Positions 54,277 through 64,000 of a stretch of 64,000 bases of DNA are shown in pieces. The notes under the pieces were generated by a model. It made no database searches. It saw only the letters and a list, made by a program, of their open reading frames with translations, and was not told the origin of the DNA. Both the position numbers and the translations under genes were made by a program. Origin of the DNA: Amorphophallus konjac (taxonomy: Eukaryota > Streptophyta > Magnoliopsida > Alismatales > Araceae); NCBI GenBank assembly GCA_022559845.1, contig CM040125.1, positions 284,938,200 through 285,002,199 on the forward strand, given 5' to 3'. Position 1 is the stretch's first letter, and each line of letters opens with the position of its first letter.

Positions 54277-55815
54277 TGTAGACACGCTAAAATTGACATC
54301 ATTTTGAGTATATTTCATATCGCTCTGCGATGCCCCATTTGACCCTCAAATCAGCTTATTTGAGTGGTTTTTCCCACTTTTCATGGATTTCCCCTGAATT
54401 TCTCCTATTTTTCCCCATTTATCTCCTTTTTCCTATTTTTATGGATTTTTTGGGCATTTATCTCTATTTTCTGAATTCACGCCCTCATCAGGGACGTGTT
54501 TTTGAAACACGCCCTTGTCTAGGGCGTGTCTTTCCCATTTTATCTATTTCTCCCCCATTTTATCTATTTTATGAATTTTCTGAATTTATGACCTGGGTAA
54601 GGGCGTGTTTTCTTAAAACATGACTTAACCTAGGGCGTTTCTTAAAGAAAGGACGCCCACACCTGAGGGCGTTAATTCTTTTGGTTGTGACCGACTTCCC
54701 CATTTGAGCTCTTGAAATTAACGCCCTTCTCAGGGGCGTGTTTTTAAACGTGGCTTTGATTAAGGCGTGTTTTACATTTTTCAAATATGGGGAGTTTTTA
54801 TTTCCAAAATTTGGCTTTGAGGAACGCCCTTGTGCAGGGCGTGTTTTTGAGAAACGCCCTCTGGATAGGTCATCAATTCATCAATTGATGCCTTGACCTA
54901 AGGCGTGTTTCGCCTTCTGGCTTCGCCGCCCTTTCCCCCGAGAGTCCTTGCTTCGTTGGATACCTGCTTGATTTGGGCTCTTGCCCATTCTTATCATTTC
55001 CCCCGGTAGGACTCTTGCCTTCCTATCTCTTCATCCGATTCTATTTAATAGAGACATTGTCTCTGTTCTTAGGTTGGACTCTTCTTCCTCTCACGTTTTT
55101 CCCCTTCCCCTTCTTCTCTGTTGGTTTTCTCCTTTTCTTGTTTTATTTTCCTTCGCAGGTGCTGTTGATGTTTGGCTAAGGAGGAGGCTCCCTCACGTTA
55201 AAGCTTCATCCTTTGAAGCCTTTCTCCCCATCGAGCATCAAAGCCACAGCAGCACACCAGATTTTTCTATCTCCCTTCTTCCTTTTTTGTTTTGTTTACT
55301 GTATAGTTCACATACACGCATACATTGCATCATTATTCTTTTATCAATTTCCCCCCCTCTCAACCACGTTGGGAATATCTCCCCTTAGTGCAATCTCTTG
55401 CACACTCCCCTTGTTTTTATATCATATCATTCATCATTCATCTCCCACACCCTTTTTGCATAGGGGTTTAAGGGCAATCCCCTTAAGGTGTGTATTGTTC
55501 ATATTTTTCATGCTCATATATTCTTTGAATTTGATGCTACACCATTGTTTCGAATCCATATCTTATTGGTGCTTGTCTTTTTTTTGCAAGGGTAATTAAT
55601 TGAAGAACTCTCTTCATCGGCCGGCCGATTTGAAGAGAAAGGAAGTACTCACATCCCCGCATCTTTTGAGGTATTTTGCGATCATCTCCCCATATTATTT
55701 ATCTCCTCTTTGAGACCCTCGTGTCTCTGGCGATCACACACTCCACATTAGCACCTCGTGCTCATGCTTATTATTCTTTTATATATTAAAAGTGTGGATT
55801 TTAAATAGATCTACA
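54277..55815 (+). repeat. T3 5' LTR
   Basis: 1,539 bp. Palindrome array at 54477-54910; a CTATTTAATAG box near 55042 may be the TATA element. It ends CTACA three bases before the primer site. Confidence 0.88.
54477..54910 (+). repeat. Palindrome array in T3 LTR (ACGCCC...GGGCGT type)
   Basis: About nine units of 20-28 bp, such as CACGCCC...GGGCGTG, GACGCCC...GGGCGTT, AACGCCC...GGGGCGTG and ACGCCC...GGGCGTG, same style as S1. Repeated in the 3' LTR at 63104-63537. Confidence 0.85.
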
Positions 55816-55818
55816 AAT

Positions 55819-55836
55819 TGGCGATAACGGTGGGAC
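55819..55836 (+). promoter_or_regulatory. T3 primer-binding site (tRNA-Arg-like)
   Basis: TGGCGATAACGGTGGGAC, one base different from T1. Confidence 0.75.
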
Positions 55837-56120
55837 ACTTTGTGTTCTTCATTTATTACCCCTTTCCCCTTAGGCACCCGCGCGTGCCGTCTCCCCTATT
55901 GCACCCTCGGTGCGTCTCCTTTCGTGCCCCTCGGGCACCCTCCATTGGTTTTGCCCTCTTCCCTAAGTGATTTGTCAGTTTGTTGTTTTTTCTTTAAAAT
56001 TTCCACTTATTTGAAATCTTTGATGAGCATGCTGTTATCATATCCATATTGTTGATTGCCTACTGTGACTGTGAGTGCTTGATACTGTCGGCCGTGAAGT
56101 TTTCCTGGATAAAGTGAATT

Positions 56121-56468
56121 CACTCCTCTGACAGGGGCGTTTTTTTTGATTTAACGCCCTGACCAAGGGCGTTTTCTGAATATTTTACGCCCTCTGCCAG
56201 GGCATTTTCCAGCATACTTCTGGGGTTTTGCTGCTTTATATCACTGCCTGAGAATTCACGCCCTGCTCCAGGGCGTTCCTTTGTTGGTTAGCACCCCACA
56301 TCAGGGCGTGTCTCTTGATTTGACGCCCGCTGGATAGGGCGTCCCTTTATTTATAGCGCCTCAACCTAAGGCGCTTTTTTTTTATCCTGCCCCTGGGCCC
56401 TTCACGTTGTTTCACGGCAGTCACACTGTCGTGTCTTTGGTTAGTAGCGCCCCCTGCCAGGGCGTGTT
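56121..56468 (+). repeat. Palindrome array in T3 leader
   Basis: About seven units of the ACGCCC...GGGCGT type between the primer site and gag, as in T1 where the leader also carries an array. Downstream, 56699-56760 is the leader block shared with T1. Confidence 0.82.
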
Positions 56469-56972
56469 TTCACTGTGGGTTTCCAGAACCCTCCCGGCTG
56501 TGATTTTTCATCATGATTCATACTTATCTTTATTGATTGATCATTTGCTGTGATTAGCATGTTTGCCCTGTTGCATTCATATTTGCATTTGGTTTGGGAG
56601 CCCCCCTCCTCTTCATTAGGATCCACACACCCCCTTGGTGAAGGAACGACCCTCCATTGAGCATTCCGTCTCTTTGGATTGGAAACTCCTAAACCAAGCC
56701 TCCATAAGTCCCCGCACCCGTGGATTCCCTCACGGACGCCGGGCAGGTTGTACCCTTTTGGAGTCCCGATATAGTTGGCCTAATACGTGGTGAGTGAGAG
56801 TTCCTAGTTGGCATTGAAGTGAATCATATTGAAACTAGGACTCTCCTTGTGTGAATCTTTCCAAACTTTATTAAAATTCATTAATTCACCAAGGATTAAA
56901 CAAATCAAAATCACGGTAACCATTCCAACTTGTGTGCTTATTTGCATAATTATTGAGAATTTTGATTATATA

Positions 56973-58592
56973 ATGGCTTACCATGATAGAAACATGTTCA
57001 ATTCAATTCATGAGGATGCACAACCTAGCACTTCATATCCTCAATTTCAACATGTTAATCAGCATTCTCACCATTCTTTCAAGGGACCACGCCCTTATTC
57101 TCATGGTCATGCCCGACCCATGGGCAATGTCCATCTTCATGGTCCCCCTCCTCAATTTCGAGCCACTATTCCTACGGGACCGTCTCGTCCTAATGACGGG
57201 AAAGTCTCTCAAATCTTGCATGCATTAGATCATCTTACCCCTCAACAGATCCAAGCCCTTAAGGCCGCCGTTGAGGGTACATCACATGCATCTCCCTCCA
57301 ATTCTACACGGGTGGCCCATCACCCACTTCCCTCTTCCGTTCATATTCCTAATCGGGTGGCCCATCACCCACCTCCTTCCAATTCTATTCGGGTGGCCCA
57401 TCACCCCCCTCCTCCTTCCAATCCTGATCGGGTAGCCCATTACCCATCTCCTCCTGTTCATTCTACTCGGGTGATCCGACACCCGCCTCCTTCTATTCCT
57501 CCTACATCACGGCCCCGAGGCCCTTATATTCCTTGCAATCCGGCCCGTCCGGTTTCTTTTACGGGTCATCCCGTCAACTCCCCTCCACGGCCTTTTTATG
57601 CGGCCCCTCCTCCTTCAAGGCCCTGCCAACCTCCTGTTGTTCATGTTACACCCCTCCAGCAAACTCTGCTCGATAAGATTACTTTGATGGAGGAACAAAT
57701 AAAGAGGGTCACGGCTCCTCCTACTCCAGTCAATCCTCTCCATGCCGCTTTGGACGAAATTACAAAGATGGAGAATGAATGGAAAGACAGGATGGATGAT
57801 TATGACTTCGGCATTCCAAGCGAGGAAGAGCCGGCAATTGAAGAATCTGAGGCAGTGTACGATGATGATGAAGCTCCGCAGGCACCCCTTCCGAGTTTCC
57901 TTAATTTCCCGCTCCCTCCACTTTCATTCGATGAACCTCCTGCTCAGGATGAAACCATCCCCGATCCAATCCCTATTTATGAGACTAATTGGTGTTACGA
58001 TGATGGGTCGATACTTCAATCACCCACACCGGCACATTGTAAGTCTCCTCCTATCCTTGACACCGCATACATTACACCTCCTCCTATTACACCATTAACC
58101 CCCGCAACACTGGCCTCCCCCAAGCCTTCCACCATTAAACCTCCACCCGTTAAGCCATCTACCTCCACACTATTAGCCTCCGTCGAACCCATCATTAAAC
58201 CTTCCCCAATCAGCCTCCCATTAGCCTCCACCTCGGCCTCCACTTACCCAATTTCACCACCATTACCCTCCATTATGCCTTTAACCCCAAAACCCATACC
58301 TCCACCACATAGCCTTTCGCCTTTACCTATGGTTAATTCTGAGCAGGGTCCACCACTTTTTGCACTTGAGCTAACCCCGACCGCTTGCAAGCAAAGGGAG
58401 AAACTCGATGTGTTTGAACCTCTGCCTCCATTTACGCCAACACCTCCCCTTATATCTCCACCATCCATGGAGCTTTCCGCCTCCGCTTCACCTCCCTCTA
58501 CTACTCGGAATGGGGGACCTTCTGCAAGCACAGGTGCCGAAGATAATCAAGAGCCGGGCAACAAGGATTTGGCCGTGCCATTCAAGATTTAA
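56973..58592 (+). pseudogene. T3 gag-derived Pro-rich ORF, first part
   Basis: ATG at 56973 starts M-A-Y-H-D-R. A helix L-T-P-Q-Q-I-Q-A-L-K-A-A-V-E-G matches the T1 gag N-terminus (L-D-P-A-Q-L-Q-V-L). There are tandem V-A-H-H-P-x-P repeats (about residues 105-150), then L-L-D-K-I-x-x-M-E-E-Q, which corresponds to the T1 gag coiled coil, then an acidic linker with N-W-C-Y-D-D-G resembling the T1 post-knuckle linker. The gag core and the knuckle are missing. A TAA at 58590-58592 ends it, but the same frame is open for another 1.1 kb. It is non-autonomous. Confidence 0.75.
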
Positions 58593-59702
58593 GAATTCAT
58601 TTGTCGGATGCCAATCCGGGTTATTGTGCCAATCACGGCCGAAGAAGTCAAGTCGCCGCCATACCGGGCGTTGATGCCGTCTAAGGGCCGGGCAGGGCAC
58701 CCCTTGTTCCAATTTCCGAGTTCCGAATTCATTACTCCTTACAAGGGGCGAGTGCCCATTTTGCTCAACTTTCCATATATACCACATTCAATGGGCAACA
58801 CGATGCTTCCCGTTCCAACTCTCCAACTCCCTCACATTGTTGATCTTTGTCTTCAAAGGGGGTTGCCACTTATTGAAGCTCCTTTTATTGGGCCATTTGG
58901 CTGTATTCTTTCACTGCCGTGGAGGGGCAGTTATCTTGGTGCCGAAAGGCCTTCCGCTATCTCATCCACCTTCTTGTCTCTCACATCTTTTCCATGGGCC
59001 ATTCCCAGGGTTAGGAGGAGGATCTCGTCCTCTCGCCCTTCATATTCTCCATATTCTTTGCATCTCATTGCATTCGCGCATTCATTGCATTCATTACATC
59101 CATCATTTTGCATGCATTTGCACCTCCTACTTCCCGGGTTTCCAAACCCGTATCTTCCCCGCCTTCCGGCACCTCCGGATATTCCGCATTTCCCATCTTA
59201 TTCATATTCATCTTTTGGTCCACTCCCTTTGGGGCATCGCGTCCTCTTTCCTGCTATCTCCCTAGAACCTCCAGGAATTTTATCCCTCCTCTTTGGGCAT
59301 CTCGCCCTTTCTGATTCTATCCCTCCGAAACCTCCGGACTTTCCCCTCGGGCATCGCGCCCCTTTTCATCTTCTTCCTCCGGAACCTCCGAATTTTTCTC
59401 CTAATCCTCCTTCATTCCTTTCTCTGTTCCTCGGGCATCGCGCCTCTTTCCATCTTATTCCTCCGGAACCTCCGGATCTTTCACCCCTCTCTTTGTCTCT
59501 TGGGCATCGCGCCCCTTTCTATTTGCTTCCTCCGGAACCTCCGGACTTTCCCCTCGGGCATCGCGCCCCTTTCCACCTCATTTCACCGGAACCTCCGGAC
59601 CTTCTTGGGGCATCGCGTCCCTCCTTCCATCATTCCTCCGGAACCTCCGGATTCTCCGTCTTATTCTCTCTATCATCTCCCAGGGCATCGCGACCCTCCT
59701 GA
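58593..59702 (+). pseudogene. T3 ORF, second part with PPEPPD repeats
   Basis: Same frame as the first part, so a single TAA (CAA to TAA likely) splits about 910 codons. The first 200 residues match nothing I know. The last part is a tandem repeat reading L-G-H-R-A-P-F-H-L-L-P-P-E-P-P-D at DNA positions 59220-59885. Frames +1 and +2 are also open across the repeat, so composition alone may keep it open. Function unknown. Confidence 0.5.
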
Positions 59703-59885
59703 TTTCATTCCTCCAGAACCTCCGGACCTTCTATATTTCTTTCGATTCATCTTCTTGCTCCTCCGGGACTTCATATCTTTTATTCTCTTCTTCCTGTTCC
59801 GTCACCCTTTTCATCATCTTTTTCCCTATTTCTCCCCAGGACATCGCGTCCCTTCTTTTGTCATCCCTCCGGAGCCTCCGGATGA
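59220..59885 (+). repeat. GC-rich tandem repeat in T3
   Basis: About nine units of 50-85 bp, each with GGGCATCGCG(C/T)CCC and CCTCCGGAACCTCCGGA. The second part is itself a near-palindrome (TCCGGAACCTCCGGA). Confidence 0.85.
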
Positions 59886-60499
59886 TTCCTCTTATCAGGA
59901 TTCTCCTCCACTACCTCCGGATCCACCTCTTTCCATCTATCAATTTCTTCTTCTGATTCCTCCTAATTCCGGGTCCGACCCAACTTCTTCCGCATCCACT
60001 GCCTTGGGCATCTGCCCCTTCTCCCATTGCTTTCGAGGCTTTAGTCCTCACTCCTCCTTCTAATTCTCGCTCCTTCTATAGACTGTTCCATGTGATCAGG
60101 GTCTCCGCGCCTTAGCAGGGGAGTTCTAGCCCTCGCCTCTTTTCCCTTTTCTCCTTATTCATCTGAGTCTGGTCTTGGCACCACTCCTTCTTGTTAAGCC
60201 ACTTTCAAATCCTTTGCTTCCAATCCTTTTGACTGCCAAAGAGGACAAATCCCACGATGATCAACTTCACCTCTAGCAGCAGCTACTTCAACAAAGGTTG
60301 CAAGGTAACATGTTGGCATAAGTAAGCATTTTTATAATATCATCTCCCCATTTCTTCACGCATGATTTTCAAAAGAAAGTGCTTTTTAGCAGGATTAAGA
60401 GTGATGTTTTTAAACCTTTATCTTAAACTTTTGAATTCTCATTTTTAAAAAGAGTCTTTAGACTTGCTTTCGCAGCACTTTGATTGATAAAGAACCCGC
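59886..60499 (+). other. T3 spacer
   Basis: The Pro/Ser-coding character fades; no gene, RNA or repeat is seen beyond 60063 in this stretch. Confidence 0.5.
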
Positions 60500-61226
60500 G
60501 CTGGGAATTCAACATTCTCTCCCTGCTTGTTAAGATCAACCCTTAGTTGGGCACTGCACACACTTCACGGCGTCCTTAGCCGGCTCCCTTGGTTTAAACA
60601 CCGTTCCTACCTTGGCCATGCCATGAATTTCTGAAAGTCTTTTTCTCTTCTTTACTCGGCCACGTGCAGGTGCAAGAGGTTGACGGATGAGATGACCAAC
60701 CTTGGTAATCCCCAATACGAGGGGAGTCTCAAATAGGGGCAGTCTTGACCCGAAATTAATTTGAATTTTCATATGAATTTCATGATACACATCTCGCAAA
60801 GGGCTATTATGAAAATCAAATCAACATTTTGATGCAAAATTATGAATTATGGCATGTCAAGAGTGGCAAAGTCCCCGCAGGGAAAATCCTGGTCGTATGC
60901 ATGTCAAGGGTCTGAAAATCAAAGGCACAAAGCCCCGGCACAACAGACTACCTCTTTGAAGGGAGCACCTTGAAAGGAATTCAAGTCTTGATATCTCCCA
61001 TCCTATATAAAGCTTGTCTCAATTATTCTTCTCTTCTCCCTCCAAGACCGAATGTTTCTCGGGTATGGCCTTGGTAGGGGCACCGTTGATCAAAGACGAT
61101 CGATTATAGGATGCCACCTTCAATGCACGTCCAGCTTTGGGCAGTTTTTAGCGAAAAGGGAAGGAACAAGGACCCCTATCCAGTGGTTCAAAACACCCTT
61201 TGATGCTGCATTAACTAAGTCTAAGC
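60500..61226 (+). other. T3 noncoding module shared with T1
   Basis: It contains GAATTCAACATTCTCTCCC, the GGTTTAAACACCGTTCC block, ATGTCAAGAGTGGCAAAGTCC and AAAGCCCCGGCACAACAGAC, related to 12030-12700 in T1 in the same order. T3 lacks pol, so this block is kept without the genes it follows in T1. Confidence 0.7.
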
Positions 61227-61478
61227 CAAAATCTCCACAAAAATTTGAATATTTCCAAAATCTCCACAAAAAATTGAATATTTCCTGATCAAAATCCATA
61301 AAAATTGAATATTTGTCAAAAATTTCATAATAAAAATTTGAATATTTCCAAAATCTCCACAAAAATTTGAATATTTCCAAAATCTCAACAAAAATTTGAA
61401 TATTTCCAAAATCTCCATAAAAATTTAAATATTTTCAAAAACTCATAAAAATTTGCATATTCCAAAATCCAAAAATAT
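61227..61478 (+). repeat. A-rich minisatellite in T3
   Basis: Eight or nine units of about 27-30 bp around CCAAAATCTCCACAAAAATT plus TGAATATTT. It sits where T1 has its CAAAATCC minisatellite. Confidence 0.88.
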
Positions 61479-62903
61479 TTGCATTGTATTTTCTGATGGT
61501 GTTTTGCAGGAACAGCTTTCCAAGGACCAAGAGCACGGGATGAGTCCTCTCTCCACTTATTGCTATCAATCTATTGATTCTCCCCGATATTTTCATAACA
61601 TGCCACCCAGGGGCATTTTGATTATCATTTCCCCCATATCTCCTGATTATTATTCATCTCCAAATCTTTTTAAATCAACTCCTGCTGATTCACTTGATCA
61701 CTTTGCCAATGGGCATTATCATTTCATCTGATCACTCCGCCGTTGGGCATTATATCAGATCTTGATCTTTCACCTCTAAATTTTGATTAGCCAGATTGTC
61801 TCCTCATAATAAAATAACAAATAATGATGCTTTGCAATGCCATGCTATTCATGCTATCCATGCTTTGCCTTACTATGTGTTATTAATGGCAATGTTTGCT
61901 ATGCTTAAAGGCCTTATTCATTGCTTGTTATACTTTTTATATCTTGGCTAATGAATTTTGAGCACAGGATAAGAAGCTCTTGGTCCCACCGACTGGGCAT
62001 CATCATCAAAGTCCCACGGTGACGGCAGCTCATTTCTCAGTTCCCATACTTATTGATATCACCATCTCCCTGTATGCATTTTACTATATGTTACATATGC
62101 TACTAGATTATATCAAGGACCTCGTGGCTTTGGTAAATCTGGGATTTGAGTTCCCCTTCATCAAAAACAATGATGATTCCAGAGGCATCTTAGTCATACG
62201 GATAGGCCGTTGAGCCGTCCAAGACTGGGGACGATGGTTCCCTTTTTACGAGTTGGTGCGTGGATAAACGGGCTTCGGCTTAGTATCAGCTCGCAGAATT
62301 GGTTTCTTGACCCAGTCTGGGCAGTTTAACAATATTATCCTTGATTATATTATATCTCCATTTGCTTTATTTTTCCCTTTAGCCCAGCATGCATTCATGT
62401 AGGACTTTGAATTAACTTTGGAAAATCATTCTGATAAGCTTCTGTTGAGAGTTGAATTGATCTTGATCTTTCTCGATATGCGATATTCCTTGCCGAATTG
62501 AATCCTCAGTGCGTTTTGTCGCTGTTTTGGGTCTTTGCTCGAAAGCTCCTTGTTTGGATTTTTATCATTTTATTTTCCAACTTTCCCCTTGATCCACCTT
62601 GGCTGCAGCACGTCCACTGGCTGGTAACCGCTCCCCAATGGTGAAACTTGCAGGTTTGTGACCTGAGGTACTTCCACCGCGTTGGAAGTTGATCATTTAT
62701 TTTATCTCCTTCGTGCACCGCGTGCACATCTCCCCTTTTATCCAAACATTGTTGATTTCCTTGAATTTCCTGAGATTTGCTTCATCTCGTACTTTTGATT
62801 TCATTCTCATCAAGTGATGTTGATTGCGTGTCTCATCACACCTTGGCATCTACTTTTCAGTTTGCTCTGCTCCCTTGCAAAGCAGACGCCAAGGCGGGGC
62901 AGC
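61479..62903 (+). other. T3 3' untranslated region and polypurine tract
   Basis: Noncoding. The 62145-62290 and 62610-62660 blocks are shared with T0 and in part with T1. Polypurine tract AAGGCGGGGCAGC at 62891-62903. Confidence 0.75.
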
Positions 62904-64000
62904 TGTAGACACGCTAAAATTGACATCATTTTGAGTATATTTCATATCGCTCTGCGATGCCCCATTTGACTCTCAAATCAGCTTATTTGAGTGGTTTTTC
63001 CCACTTTTCATGGATTTCCCCTGAATTTCTCCTATGTTTCCCCATTTATCTCCTTTTTCCTATTTTTATGGATTTTTTGGGCATTTATCTCTATTTTCTG
63101 AATTCACGCCCTCATCAGGGACGTGTTTTTGAAACACGCCCTTGTCTAGGGCGTGTCTTTCCCATTTTATCTATTTCTCCCCCATTTTATCTATTTTATG
63201 AATTTTTTGAATTTATGACCTAGGTAAGGGCGTGTTTTCTTAAAACATGACTTAACCTAGGGCGTTTCTTAAAGAAAGGACGCCCACACCTGAGGGCGTT
63301 AATTCTTTTGGTTGTGACCGACTTCCCCATTTGAGCTCTTGAAATTAACGCCCTTCTCAGGGGCGTGTTTTTAAACGTGGCTTTGATTAAGGCGTGTTTT
63401 ACATTTTTCAAATATGGGGAGTTTTTATTTCCAAAATTTGGCTTTGTGGAACGCCCTTGTGCAGGGCGTGTTTTTGAGAAACGCCCTCTAGATAGGTCGT
63501 CAATTCATCAATTGACGCCTTGACCTAAGGCGTGTTTCACCTTCTGGCTTCGCCGCCCTTTCCCCCGAGAGTCCTTGCTTCGTTGGATACCTGCTTGATT
63601 TGGGCTCTTGCCCATTCTTATCATTTCCCCCGGTAGGACTCTTGCCTTCCTATCTCTTCATCTTTTTCTATTTAATAGAGACATTGTCTCTGTTCTTAGG
63701 TTGGACTCTTCTTCCTCTCACGTTTTTCCCCTTCCCCTTCTTCTCTGTTGGTTTTCTCCTTTTCTTGTTTTATTTTCCTTCGCAGGTGCTGTTGCTGTTT
63801 GGCTGAGGAGGCTCCCTCACGTTAAAGCTTCATCCTTTGAAGCCTTTCTCCCCATCGAGCATCAAAGCCACAGCAGCACACCAGATTTTTCTATCTCCCT
63901 TCTTCCTTTTTTGTTTTGTTTACTGTATAGTTCACATACACGCATACATTGCATCATTATTCTTTTATCAATTTCCCCCCCTCTCAACCACGTTGGGAAT
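62904..64000 (+). repeat. T3 3' LTR, truncated by window end
   Basis: The first 1,097 bp of about 1,540. It starts TGTAGACACGC; palindrome array at 63104-63537. One 3-bp indel (after GTTTGGCT) and about 13 substitutions relative to the 5' copy. Confidence 0.9.

Larger units (their letters stand above)
54277..64000 (+). mobile_element. T3: non-autonomous Tat element (3' end beyond window)
   Basis: 5' LTR 54277-55815 (TGTAGACACGC...CTACA), primer site at 55819, gag-derived ORF, no protease, RT, RNase H or integrase, polypurine tract at 62891 and 3' LTR from 62904. The full length would be about 10.2 kb. Leader, post-pol and 3' blocks match T1 and T0. The two LTRs differ at about 13 positions over the visible 1.1 kb. 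Confidence 0.88.

Noticed and set aside
59293..60063. Separate gene in frame +1 over the T3 repeat
   Set aside because: The repeat keeps several frames open. The frame that continues from gag is preferred.

Overview
The window is plant nuclear DNA made almost entirely of nested Ty3/gypsy LTR retrotransposons. I see no host gene, rRNA or tRNA. The plant assignment rests on two groups: Tat-lineage elements (dual RNase H, G-patch next to protease, antisense genes of the plant-mobile-domain type) and chromoviruses (initiator-Met primer site, C-terminal chromodomain). I cannot name the species; it is a flowering-plant-like, repeat-rich heterochromatic region.

Names used here. T0 is an outer Tat element: its antisense-gene region is at 1-1173 and 25327-27182, and its 3' LTR starts at 27183. 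T1 (1174-25326, 24.2 kb) is a nearly complete Tat element inserted in T0 with an AAGC(C/T) target duplication. It has 1.75-kb LTRs, a decayed gag-pol at 3995-12013, and two antisense genes downstream (13630-15062 and 16022-22299). S1 (18302-21466) is a 3.2-kb TG...CA insertion, probably a solo LTR, inside the second antisense gene of T1 (duplication TGAAC). C0 is a chromovirus LTR (30089-31128 plus 45979-47315) split by C1 (31129-45978, duplication GCCAG). C1 is itself split by C2 (35109-42322, minus strand, duplication AATAC). C3 (47335-52098) is a chromovirus with full gag, zinc knuckle, protease and the start of RT. T2 (52099-54276) cuts C3 in the RT, and T3 (54277 to beyond 64000) cuts T2.

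Order of events from nesting and from LTR differences counted by eye: C1 is oldest of the dated ones (about 65 differences between its 2,381-bp LTRs). C2 inside it is younger (about 20 in 2.36 kb), T1 shows about 20 in 1.75 kb, and T3 about 13 in the 1.1 kb that can be compared.

Three things stand out. (1) C1 and C2 are non-autonomous chromoviruses that share one unusual protein: half a Gag joined through repeat-rich linkers to the integrase C-terminal domain and a chromodomain, with no protease, RT, RNase H or integrase core. C2 keeps it as an unbroken 821-codon frame. (2) The Tat LTRs and leaders carry arrays of short imperfect palindromes; each LTR family has its own sequence but the same design. 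(3) The antisense genes of T0 and T1 are spliced genes whose introns all appear to be phase 0. T1 carries a plant mobile domain plus coiled coil; T0 has a shorter form without the mobile domain, cut in two by T1.
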